Source: Pseudomonadota bacterium
GTDB taxonomy: Bacteria > Pseudomonadota > Alphaproteobacteria > Rickettsiales > SXRF01
Direction: 5' to 3'
Assembly: GCA_028873275.1 (NCBI GenBank)
Contig: JAGWLJ010000078.1
Location: 1 to 6,792 of the forward strand
Length of the DNA stretch: 6,792 nucleotides
Positions 1-6,252 of the stretch are shown here, one piece after another. Position 1 is the stretch's first letter. Each line of letters starts with the position of its first letter. The notes beneath the pieces were generated by a model that was given only the letters and a program-made list of their open reading frames with translations, was not told the origin of the DNA and ran no database searches. The position numbers and the translations under genes were made by a program.

Positions 1-366
1 CGCTCGGCTCTTGATCTTTTGCAATATAACCATATTTCTTTCTTTGATCTTTGTCGTATGTGGCCTCAATTGCAATCATTCCCGGCGGATATCATAGAGC
101 AAATGGAAATCGAGACAATATATTCAGGGTATTTGGAACGTCAAAAGGAAGACGCCATGGCATTCCGGAAAGAAGAGGGAATGCTCATTCCGGAATCCAT
201 CGATTATGATGCCATGCCGTCGCTATCCAATGAGGTAAAAACCAAGCTGAAAAAAACGCGTCCCGGAACTGTCGGCATGGCCTCCCGTATTCAGGGAATA
301 ACCCCCGCCGCCATTATTACCCTCATGAGCTATATTAAAAAAAATGAAACAAAAATCAGCACCTGA
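1..366 (+). CDS. mnmG: MnmG (GidA) tRNA uridine-34 modification enzyme, C-terminal part
   Basis: This is the 3' end of the FAD-dependent MnmG protein, which works with MnmE to place a carboxymethylaminomethyl group on C5 of the wobble uridine (U34) of certain tRNAs in the cytoplasm. The frame is open from the first base of the window, so the N-terminal FAD-binding part lies upstream; 121 codons and a stop are visible. Counting from the first visible codon, family landmarks are IEQMEIETIYSGYLERQ at 32-48, the block around IPESIDYDAMPSLSNEV at 63-79, and RPGTVGMASRIQGITPAAI at 87-105. This is the helical C-terminal domain that contacts MnmE and tRNA in the family. The last 23 bases overlap the start of rsmG, the usual bacterial mnmG-rsmG order. 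Base composition is AT-richer than the genes after position 1000. Identification is firm; only the cut at the window edge limits it. Confidence 0.96.
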   Translation, partial: RSALDLLQYNHISFFDLCRMWPQLQSFPADIIEQMEIETIYSGYLERQKEDAMAFRKEEGMLIPESIDYDAMPSLSNEVKTKLKKTRPGTVGMASRIQGITPAAIITLMSYIKKNETKIST

Positions 367-1000
367 GGATATTTTCTCATTTCTGAATGAACATATTCCG
401 GTTACACGGGAAACATTTGACCGTCTTTCTATTTACTACGATCTGCTGCTAAAGTGGCAGAAGCGAATCAACCTTGTCAGTACCGCAACGTTGGAAGACG
501 CCTGGCGGCGCCATTTTCTTGATTCATTGCAATTGCTCGATCTGATTCCCGATCTATCGTCTATTCTAATCGACTTAGGAAGCGGAGCGGGATTTCCGGG
601 ACTAGCGCTGGCTATTGCGGGGGCAAAAAATGCTCACCTGATTGAAAGCGATTCCAAAAAAATTGCCTTCCTTAGAGAAGTATCGAGAGCTACTTGTACC
701 GATGTCTGTATTCATCACCAACGCGTCGAGTCTGTCATTCTTCCAAAAGCAGAGATTATTACGGCACGGGCATGTGCTTCTCTTGACGAACTCCTCAATC
801 TGTCATCAAAACTACTTTCACGTGAAACCATTTGTCTCTTTCCTAAAGGCAAAAAATATTCTAAAGAGATAGAAGATGCAAAAAAGCATTGGGAGTTTAA
901 TTACAGGGAAACTCCCAGTATTACTGATTCCGAAGGAATAATCCTCAAACTAACCGATATAAAGGGGAGGGATCATGACCGGCACCAAAGGAAAGGGTAA
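344..1000 (+). CDS. rsmG: RsmG (GidB) 16S rRNA guanine-N7 methyltransferase
   Basis: RsmG uses S-adenosylmethionine to methylate N7 of a guanine in the 530 loop of 16S rRNA (G527 in E. coli numbering). The 218-residue product is close to the usual family length of about 205-220. Visible landmarks are WQKRINLV at 38-45, RHFLDS at 56-61, the SAM-binding loop LGSGAGFPG at 78-86, the acidic end of strand 2 at E101, ARA at 141-143 and FPKG at 166-169. The ATG at 344 lies inside mnmG with no convincing Shine-Dalgarno sequence, which suggests translational coupling. The last 26 bases overlap parA and encode a basic tail after residue 207 that is probably lineage-specific. The gene is AT-rich: hand counts give 42% G+C for 661-720 and 30% for 841-900. 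Two parS-like sequences lie inside it (400-415 and 814-829), each read in frame as S/T-R-E-T. Confidence 0.96.
   Translation: MKQKSAPEDIFSFLNEHIPVTRETFDRLSIYYDLLLKWQKRINLVSTATLEDAWRRHFLDSLQLLDLIPDLSSILIDLGSGAGFPGLALAIAGAKNAHLIESDSKKIAFLREVSRATCTDVCIHHQRVESVILPKAEIITARACASLDELLNLSSKLLSRETICLFPKGKKYSKEIEDAKKHWEFNYRETPSITDSEGIILKLTDIKGRDHDRHQRKG
400..415. other. Degenerate parS-like site (possible ParB-binding site)
   Basis: The 16 bases ggttacacgggaaaca match 13 of 16 positions of the canonical parS sequence TGTTTCACGTGAAACA. Two of the three mismatches fall in the central 12-base palindrome, so it is weaker than the site at 814-829. It is read in the rsmG frame as V20-T-R-E-T24. An intact site here would read V-S-R-E-T, a motif I remember as common near the N-terminus of alphaproteobacterial RsmG. 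It may be a decayed or low-affinity ParB site; binding is inferred, not shown. Confidence 0.4.
814..829. other. parS: parS-like centromere site inside rsmG
   Basis: The central 12 bases TTTCACGTGAAA (816-827) form a perfect palindrome identical to the core of canonical parS, TGTTTCACGTGAAACA. Over the full 16 bases 13 match, and all three mismatches are at the outer ends (a, c and the final c). In the chromosomal ParABS system ParB loads at such sites, spreads as a CTP-dependent clamp, and is moved by ParA. A site within about 1 kb upstream of parB fits the usual clustering of parS near parAB and the origin. It lies in the coding sequence of rsmG and is read as S159-R-E-T162. Confidence 0.75.
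962..970 (+). promoter_or_regulatory. Shine-Dalgarno sequence of parA
   Basis: The purine run aaggggagg ends four bases before the parA ATG at 975. It lies inside the last codons of rsmG. It supports the ATG at 975 as the start, which gives a normal-length N-terminus before the Walker A motif. Confidence 0.8.
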
Positions 1001-1793
1001 GAACCCTAGAGTTATTGCCATTGTAAACCAAAAAGGCGGCGTGGGAAAAACGACGACCACCGTCAACCTGGCTACCGCGTTAGCCGCCGTCGGAAAAAAG
1101 GTTTTGCTGATAGACTTTGATCCCCAAGGCAATGCCAGCACTGGATTTGGCATCGAACCAGAGGATAGAAAAATCACCTCCTATGATCTGGTGCTGAGCG
1201 ACGTCGCTCTTGCTGAAGCGACACAGAAAACCTCCGTTCCAAATCTTGATATCGTACCGGCCACCATCGATCTTTCCGGAGCCGAAATAGAAATGGTCAG
1301 CCTGATGCGACGGGAATATCGCCTTAGAAAAGCGCTTGATACTCGCATCGCAGAATACGATTACATACTGGTCGATTGCCCGCCTTCGCTCGGTCTGCTC
1401 ACCCTCAACGCGCTGGCGGCCGCGGATGCCGTATTGATTCCATTACAGTGCGAATTCTACGCCCTGGAAGGACTTAGCCATCTCATACGCACGATCGAGC
1501 TGGTGCGCACCAACCTGAATCCAGAGCTTTCCATTCAGGGCATCGTCCTGACCATGTATGACCGGCGCAATAAATTCACCGACCAGATTGAGCGCGACGT
1601 GCGTGAATATTTCGGCGAGCAGGTTTACGGCGCCGTCATTCCACGCAACGTCCGGATATCGGAGGCGCCGTCGCATGGCAAACCAGCCCTGATTTACGAC
1701 ATGCATTGCGCCGGGTCGAAAGCCTATATCCAGCTGGCCAGCGAACTGCTCAAACGCGAGCGCCGGCTGGCCGAACAACTCACTGCCGCATAA
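975..1793 (+). CDS. parA: ParA (Soj) chromosome-partitioning ATPase
   Basis: ParA is a cytoplasmic, nucleoid-binding ATPase that forms ATP-bound dimers on DNA and moves ParB-parS complexes, and so the replication origins, apart. The 272-residue protein has the deviant Walker A motif KGGVGKTT at 20-27, with the signature lysine K20, the A' motif DFDPQGN at 47-53, and the Walker B strand ILVDCPP at 131-137. The stretch VIPRNVRISEAPSHGKPAL at 221-239 is typical of chromosomal Soj-type ParA. There is no N-terminal helix-turn-helix, unlike the longer plasmid type Ia ParA. The start is fixed by a strong Shine-Dalgarno sequence and overlaps rsmG by 26 bases; parB follows after 9 bases, so parA and parB should be co-translated from one message. 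From here on G+C rises (55% in 1021-1080 by hand count). I see no missing catalytic residue. Confidence 0.97.
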   Translation: MTGTKGKGKNPRVIAIVNQKGGVGKTTTTVNLATALAAVGKKVLLIDFDPQGNASTGFGIEPEDRKITSYDLVLSDVALAEATQKTSVPNLDIVPATIDLSGAEIEMVSLMRREYRLRKALDTRIAEYDYILVDCPPSLGLLTLNALAAADAVLIPLQCEFYALEGLSHLIRTIELVRTNLNPELSIQGIVLTMYDRRNKFTDQIERDVREYFGEQVYGAVIPRNVRISEAPSHGKPALIYDMHCAGSKAYIQLASELLKRERRLAEQLTAA

Positions 1794-1797
1794 GGAG
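1792..1797 (+). promoter_or_regulatory. Shine-Dalgarno sequence of parB
   Basis: The sequence aaggag overlaps the parA stop codon (TAA at 1791-1793) and lies five bases before the parB ATG at 1803. It fixes that start and suggests that ribosomes ending parA can readily begin parB. Confidence 0.85.
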
Positions 1798-1802
1798 ATA
1801 TT

Positions 1803-2732
1803 ATGGCTACCATCACGCAACGCGGATTAGGAAAAGGCCTTTCGGCCCTGATTTCGGAGAATTACGTGCAGCCGGCCGCTGCCGGAGCGCCAAAAGCCCT
1901 GGCCGATGCCGCAGGCGGTGTTTATACCCTGCCCGTCGCTAAGCTCTATCCCAGCCCATTCCAGCCACGCACGCATTTCGATGACGCCACCCTGGCCGAA
2001 CTGGCCGAATCCATCCGCAAGAACGGCATCATGCAGCCGGCCATCGTGCGCCCTTCCGCAAATCGGGCCGGGCATTACGAAATTATCGCCGGCGAGCGCC
2101 GCTGGCGCGGTGCACAACTGGCCGGTCTCGAGCAAATGCCCGCTATCGTCCGCGATATTACGGACCGTCAAGCCCTCGAACTCGCCCTGGTCGAAAACGT
2201 GCAGCGTCAGGACCTCTCGGCGCTTGAGGAAGCCAACGGCTACCAGCGGCTGATGGAAGAATTCGACTATACGCAGGAAGAGCTGTCGACGATCATCGGC
2301 AAGAGCCGCAGCCATGTCGCCAACCTGCTGCGCCTGCTGTCATTACCCGATGAGGTCAAGGCCATGCTGGACAAAGGAGAGCTGACCGCCGGTCATGCTC
2401 GCGCCCTGATCGGCCTTCCGGGAGCCGTGGAAGTGGCGCAAGCCATCGTCAAAAAACAACTCAGCGTGCGCCAGACCGAACAGCTGGTGCGCGACCTGCA
2501 GGGCGTCGGCAAGCAAACCCGCGCTCGTGCCAATTCGCCCAGGCCAAGCTCCGCGCCGCGGCAATCGGGAGAAAAACACCCCGACATCCTGGCGCTGGAA
2601 GAAACGCTTTCGGATAATCTCGGCCTCAAGGTCAGCATCAATGACCGCGGCCAGAGCGGCGAAATTGTTATCTCCTACGATTCGCTTTCTCAGCTGGATG
2701 AAATCCTCAGGAGGCTGGGCGACGGGATTTAA
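1803..2732 (+). CDS. parB: ParB (Spo0J) centromere-binding CTPase
   Basis: ParB binds parS, hydrolyses CTP, spreads along nearby DNA as a sliding clamp, and stimulates ParA. The 309-residue product begins with RGLGKGLSALI at 7-17, the conserved N-terminal segment that contacts ParA. The CTP-binding domain includes the SPFQPR motif at 51-56, GERRWRG at 97-103 (most relatives have alanine where G103 stands) and ENVQRQDLSALEEA at 131-144. The parS-reading helix-turn-helix spans about 156-182, followed by LTAGHARAL at 194-202. Residues about 234-260 form a Pro/Ser/Arg-rich linker to the C-terminal dimerisation domain, about 261-309. Length is typical. Its likely target sites lie in rsmG upstream. 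The gene is G+C-rich (68% in 2461-2520 by hand count) and ends 8 bases from the convergent priA stop, leaving no room for a separate terminator. Confidence 0.97.
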   Translation: MATITQRGLGKGLSALISENYVQPAAAGAPKALADAAGGVYTLPVAKLYPSPFQPRTHFDDATLAELAESIRKNGIMQPAIVRPSANRAGHYEIIAGERRWRGAQLAGLEQMPAIVRDITDRQALELALVENVQRQDLSALEEANGYQRLMEEFDYTQEELSTIIGKSRSHVANLLRLLSLPDEVKAMLDKGELTAGHARALIGLPGAVEVAQAIVKKQLSVRQTEQLVRDLQGVGKQTRARANSPRPSSAPRQSGEKHPDILALEETLSDNLGLKVSINDRGQSGEIVISYDSLSQLDEILRRLGDGI

Positions 2733-2740
2733 TTCTTCGC

Positions 2741-4783
2741 TTACAAAAAGCTCACCGGATCGATATCGATTTTCACTCTGACCGAGGCAGGGAAGCGTTG
2801 CGGCTCGACCAGCGCCCGCGCATAGGCGGATAGGTCGAGATTGCGCTCGGCGCGCAATAGCAGGCGGTAGCGGTAGCGGCCGCTCAGCCGGTACAGCGGG
2901 GCAGGGGCAGGGCCAAGCACATGCACCGCCGACGCGGGGCCGCCGGCAACCGATGCCAGAATTTTTGCCGCTTTCATCACCTCTTCTTCTTTGGGGCCTT
3001 CCACGATAATGGCAGCCAGCCGGGAGAAGGGAGGCATTTTAGCCCGCTGGCGCGCTCCAAGTTCGGCCTGGAGAAATGTCTCTCGGTCGCCGGAAAGCAG
3101 GGCCTTCATGACCAGATGCTCGGGCTGGAAACTTTGCAGGTACACTGTGCCAGGAACGGTTTCGCGGCCAGCGCGGCCGGAAAGCTGGTGCAACAACTGA
3201 TAAGTGCGTTCGGCGGCGCGCAGGTCGCCCCCGCCCAGCCCCAGATCGGCATCAACCACGCCTACCACCGCCAGCCCGGCGAAATGATGTCCCTTGGCGA
3301 TCATTTGCGTGCCGATCAGCAGGTCGATGCGCCGTTCTTCCATGGCGGCAATGGTATCGGACAGATCGTTTTCCCCGGCGTTGTCGCTGGCCATGACGGC
3401 AATACGCGCCTGCGGCAGGAAAAACGCAGCTTCCTCCTTTACGCGTTCGACGCCAGGACCGCAGGCATGCATCTTGTCCTCGGCATGGCAGGCCGGGCAA
3501 GTAGAGGGCAGGGGCTGGCGATGGTTGCAGTGGTGGCACTGGAGATAGGCTTTAGGGGTCAGGTATTGGGGCTCAGTGAAGAGGTCGCCTTCACTAATGC
3601 CTAATCCCTGATGCCCAATCCCTTTATGTAAAACCATCCATGCCGAGCACTCAGGGCATTCGAAGCGGTAACCGCAGGCACGGCAGAGCAGCAGCGGCGC
3701 ATAACCGCGCCGGTTGAGAAACAACATTGCCTGATGGCCGGATGCGATAGCTTCGCCCAAAGCTTTTTTCAGCGGCTCGGAAATGAAGGCGCCGCGCTCC
3801 AGCTCGACCTTGCGCATATCGAGCATTTGAACCGTAGGCATTTTGGCCTCGCCATAACGCGACGGCAGTGAAATCTCTCCATATTTGCCTTGCCGGACAT
3901 TGTGATAGCTCTCGAGTGACGGCGTAGCCGATACCAGCACCACCGGCAGCTTTTCAAAGCGGGCGCGGGCCACCGCCATGTCGCGCGCATGGTAGATCGC
4001 ACCGTCTTCCTGCTTATAGGACGAGTCGTGCTCTTCATCGACCACCAGCAGCGCCAGGCGAGGATAAGGCAGGAACAGCGCCGAGCGCGCGCCGATCACC
4101 ACCGGCGCCTCGCCGCGGGCGATGGCCTGCCAGGCCACCCGCTTGCGCGCCGCCGTGACGCCGGAATTCCACATGACCGGCGCAAATCCGAAGCGTTTTT
4201 TGAAACGGTCCAGCCACTGGATGGAAAGGGCGATCTCAGGCAGCAGCACCAGAACCTGACCTTGCTGCAACGCCTGCGCGATGGCGTCGAAATACACTTC
4301 CGTCTTGCCAGAGCCGGTGACGCCGTCCAGCAACGTGACGCTGAATCCCTGGCCGATCCTGGCCTTAAGCGTTTCGGCCGCATTTTTCTGGATATCCGAC
4401 AACGGGGCGAGCTCTATGCCCGCCAGATCATGGCCAGTTTCCATTTTGATACGGCCTTCCTTGTCGATATCATTAACCGGCAATACCATTTTAAGCATGG
4501 CGCCGGCGGGAGCGCAGTTATAGCGCGCCGACCAGTCGATAAACTGGCGCAGGGCAGGGGAGAGCGGCGGAAATTCGTGGCGGGTGATTACCGGCTTGAT
4601 GCGGCTCGCTGGCAGTACCGCCTGTCCCTTGCCCCATACCACGCCCAGCGACTGGCCGCGGCCGAACGGCACGGTGACGATATCGCCTTCCTGCAGCGCC
4701 ATCCCCGCCGGCACTCGATAATCGAAGCCGTGCGGGACGGCTGCCGGCAACAAAATTTCGGCCTGTTCTGTGATGGATTCCAT
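2741..4783 (-). CDS. priA: PriA primosomal replication-restart helicase, short form with insert
   Basis: PriA recognises stalled forks and D-loops and reloads the replicative helicase. With the ATG at 4783 the product has 680 residues; a TTG at 4789 would add two, and neither has a strong Shine-Dalgarno sequence. The N-terminal 3'-DNA-binding domain covers about 1-104. Helicase motifs are GVTGSGKT at 154-161, DEEH at 249-252, SAT at 285-287, GTQMIAKG at 491-498 and QLLHQLSGRAGR at 529-540. The zinc domain keeps all eight cysteines: 367, 370, 376, 379, 416, 419, 429 and 432. Two features are odd. Only about 25 residues separate the DNA-binding domain from the helicase (about 105-130), where most PriA proteins have a winged-helix domain of roughly 70 or more. 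And 36 residues lie between C379 and C416, against about 14 in E. coli, because of an in-frame insert. The ORF is intact, so it is probably functional. Confidence 0.95.
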   Translation of the reverse strand: MESITEQAEILLPAAVPHGFDYRVPAGMALQEGDIVTVPFGRGQSLGVVWGKGQAVLPASRIKPVITRHEFPPLSPALRQFIDWSARYNCAPAGAMLKMVLPVNDIDKEGRIKMETGHDLAGIELAPLSDIQKNAAETLKARIGQGFSVTLLDGVTGSGKTEVYFDAIAQALQQGQVLVLLPEIALSIQWLDRFKKRFGFAPVMWNSGVTAARKRVAWQAIARGEAPVVIGARSALFLPYPRLALLVVDEEHDSSYKQEDGAIYHARDMAVARARFEKLPVVLVSATPSLESYHNVRQGKYGEISLPSRYGEAKMPTVQMLDMRKVELERGAFISEPLKKALGEAIASGHQAMLFLNRRGYAPLLLCRACGYRFECPECSAWMVLHKGIGHQGLGISEGDLFTEPQYLTPKAYLQCHHCNHRQPLPSTCPACHAEDKMHACGPGVERVKEEAAFFLPQARIAVMASDNAGENDLSDTIAAMEERRIDLLIGTQMIAKGHHFAGLAVVGVVDADLGLGGGDLRAAERTYQLLHQLSGRAGRETVPGTVYLQSFQPEHLVMKALLSGDRETFLQAELGARQRAKMPPFSRLAAIIVEGPKEEEVMKAAKILASVAGGPASAVHVLGPAPAPLYRLSGRYRYRLLLRAERNLDLSAYARALVEPQRFPASVRVKIDIDPVSFL
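3547..3623. repeat. Palindromic element inserted in frame in priA (RPE-like)
   Basis: This stretch folds back around position 3585. The inner arms AGTGAAG (3575-3581) and CTTCACT (3589-3595) pair perfectly around a 7-base loop. Going outward to 3547/3623, 18 of the remaining 28 positions are Watson-Crick matched and two more are G-T, for 25 of 35 pairs in all. It coincides with about 22-24 extra residues in the PriA zinc domain, roughly G388 to K411, read without a stop. The right arm contains TGCCTAATCCCT and TGCCCAATCCCT as a near-direct repeat. Palindromic elements that insert in frame in protein genes are established in Rickettsia (RPEs); placing this one in such a class is inference, since no second copy is visible here. 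Confidence 0.7.
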
Positions 4784-4812
4784 TGCCAAACCGTTCGGCG
4801 GTGCGTTATCGT
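4783..4812 (+). promoter_or_regulatory. Candidate promoter for the transaldolase-DUF484 pair
   Basis: A TTGCCA at 4783-4788 (5 of 6 matches to the -35 consensus) is followed after 18 bases by TATCGT at 4807-4812 (4 of 6 to the -10 consensus). Transcription would begin near 4819, about 30 bases before the ATG at 4848. The gene pair lies in a 64-base gap divergent from priA, so a promoter is expected here. The match is weak and I found no equally good promoter for priA. Confidence 0.3.
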
Positions 4813-4847
4813 CGCGCCATTATTACCACTTGAAAGGCTCTTGGCTT

Positions 4848-5504
4848 ATGAAATTTTTCGTCGACACCGCCGACATTAAAGAGATTCGCGAACTGGCGGC
4901 CACCGGCCTCCTCGACGGGGTCACCACCAACCCGTCACTCGTCGCCAAAGCGGGTCGTGATTTCTTCGAGGTGCTGAAGGAAACCTGCGCCGTGGTCAAG
5001 GGGCCGGTATCGGCCGAAGTGGCGGCCACCGATTTCAATGGCATGATCCGTGAGGGCGAGAAGCTGGCCAAAATCGCCTCCAACATTGCCATCAAAGTGC
5101 CGCTAACCTGGGACGGCCTCAAGGCCTGCAAGCATTTCACCAGCAAGGGCACCATGGTCAACGTTACGCTGTGCTTCTCGGCGGCGCAGGCCTTGCTTGC
5201 TGCCAAGGCTGGCGCAACCTTCATTTCCCCCTTCGTTGGTCGGCTGGATGATGTCGGGCAGGACGGCATGCAGCTGATCGCCGAGATTTGCACGATTTAC
5301 CGGCAGTATGAGTACTTCAAGACCGAGGTGCTGGTGGCCTCGGTCAGGAATCCCATGCATGTGGTGTACGCCGCCAAGATGGGCGCGCATGTCGCCACCA
5401 TTCCGCCTTCCGTGCTGAAACAGCTCGTGCAGCACCCGCTGACCGACAAGGGACTTGCGACGTTCTTGGCCGACTGGCAGAAAACCGGACAGAAAATTGC
5501 ATGA
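4848..5504 (+). CDS. tal: Small transaldolase (TalC/FSA family)
   Basis: The 218-residue enzyme belongs to the short, single-domain TIM-barrel family of transaldolase and fructose-6-phosphate aldolase. Transaldolase moves a dihydroxyacetone unit between sugar phosphates in the non-oxidative pentose phosphate pathway. Landmarks are FVDTAD at 4-9 with catalytic D6, TTNPSL at 26-31, the Schiff-base lysine K83 in AIKVP (81-85), and SPFVGRLDD at 127-135. E57 and F129 occupy the positions held by Gln59 and Tyr131 in E. coli FSA; Glu and Phe there are the transaldolase state, so I favour transaldolase activity over aldol cleavage of fructose 6-phosphate. The ATG at 4848 gives the standard MKFFVDTAD start, with gaaagg 10 bases upstream; the frame is open further upstream, but that part lacks family sequence. 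The stop overlaps the start of the next gene (ATGA). Confidence 0.93.
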   Translation: MKFFVDTADIKEIRELAATGLLDGVTTNPSLVAKAGRDFFEVLKETCAVVKGPVSAEVAATDFNGMIREGEKLAKIASNIAIKVPLTWDGLKACKHFTSKGTMVNVTLCFSAAQALLAAKAGATFISPFVGRLDDVGQDGMQLIAEICTIYRQYEYFKTEVLVASVRNPMHVVYAAKMGAHVATIPPSVLKQLVQHPLTDKGLATFLADWQKTGQKIA

Positions 5505-6232
5505 CGGCCATGGCCACGAAGCTGCCGGAGCTTACTGCTGAGGAGGTGCGCGAATTCCTGAAATCGCATCCCGATTTCTTTAAAAACAATCTGGATGTCG
5601 TCGCGGAGCTGACGCCGCCGGAACGGGATCTTGGCAACGGCATCCTCGATTTCCAGCATTACATGCTGAAAAATCTGCAGCAGGACAGCAAGGAACTGAA
5701 AAGCCGCTACGACCTGCTGGTCGATTTCTGCCGCGACAACATGTCGGTGCAGATGCAGGTACACCATGCCGTGATGCGACTGATCCGCGCGCGCAGCCTG
5801 GAGCAATTGCTTGAGGCGCTGACGCTCGACCTGGTGAATCTGTTCAACGTTGACGTGGTACGCATGGCCCTGGAGTCGGAAGTGCAGCACGATACTTCCT
5901 ACGGCGAACAGGCCTATTCTGGCATTGTTTTCATCGAGCCGGGCACAGTCGACGCGGCGCTAGGTAAACGCAAGAACGTGCTGCTGGTCGAGGATTGCGG
6001 GACCAAGGCGCCGCCGGGGTTCGATGCCATTTTCGCTGATTGCGCCGATATGATCCGGTCCTGCGCTCTTCTGCGCCTGCAGATGGAAACGGTCGACCGC
6101 AATATCATCCTTGCCTTCGGCGTGCGGCACAAGGACCGCTTCCATCCCGGCCAGGGCATTGAGCTACTGCATTTCCTAGCGCAGGTGGTGGCGCATCAGC
6201 TGGACAGTTATTTGAAGGATCTGGCGATTTAA
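5501..6232 (+). CDS. DUF484 family protein, GAF-like, function unknown
   Basis: The 243-residue product matches the DUF484 family. It begins with the characteristic segment around V-x-x-F-L-x-x-HPDFF (residues 16-27), followed by a probable helical or coiled-coil stretch at about 50-105. A GAF-like alpha/beta region runs to the end and includes the conserved RFHPGQGIELLHFLAQVV at 213-230. There is no signal peptide or membrane segment, so it is probably cytoplasmic. Its biochemical role is not established. In many proteobacteria a DUF484 gene lies just upstream of the recombinase gene xerC; here a convergent dnaQ follows instead. Start and stop of the two genes overlap as ATGA (5501-5504), so translation is likely coupled to the transaldolase; a second ATG at 5510 would shorten it by three residues. 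It ends 20 bases from the dnaQ stop. Confidence 0.85.
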   Translation: MTAMATKLPELTAEEVREFLKSHPDFFKNNLDVVAELTPPERDLGNGILDFQHYMLKNLQQDSKELKSRYDLLVDFCRDNMSVQMQVHHAVMRLIRARSLEQLLEALTLDLVNLFNVDVVRMALESEVQHDTSYGEQAYSGIVFIEPGTVDAALGKRKNVLLVEDCGTKAPPGFDAIFADCADMIRSCALLRLQMETVDRNIILAFGVRHKDRFHPGQGIELLHFLAQVVAHQLDSYLKDLAI

Positions 6233-6252
6233 GTCGTCGTGGGTCAGATGAC

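Noticed and set aside
465..930. Six GANTC (CcrM-type methylation) sites in rsmG: 465, 521, 544, 650, 728 and 926
   Set aside because: This is denser than the rest of the window by eye, but rsmG is AT-richer and the excess over chance is small; no methylation link can be shown.
2759..2770. Perfect 12-bp palindrome ATCGATATCGAT near the end of priA
   Set aside because: It encodes the I-D-I-D of the conserved PriA C-terminus, so it is most simply a coding coincidence.
3989..4879. Long plus-strand open frame (296 codons) opposite priA
   Set aside because: It lies antisense to well-conserved helicase motifs and has no recognisable domain; it is a shadow of the G+C-rich priA frame. The same holds for the frame at 2921-3604.
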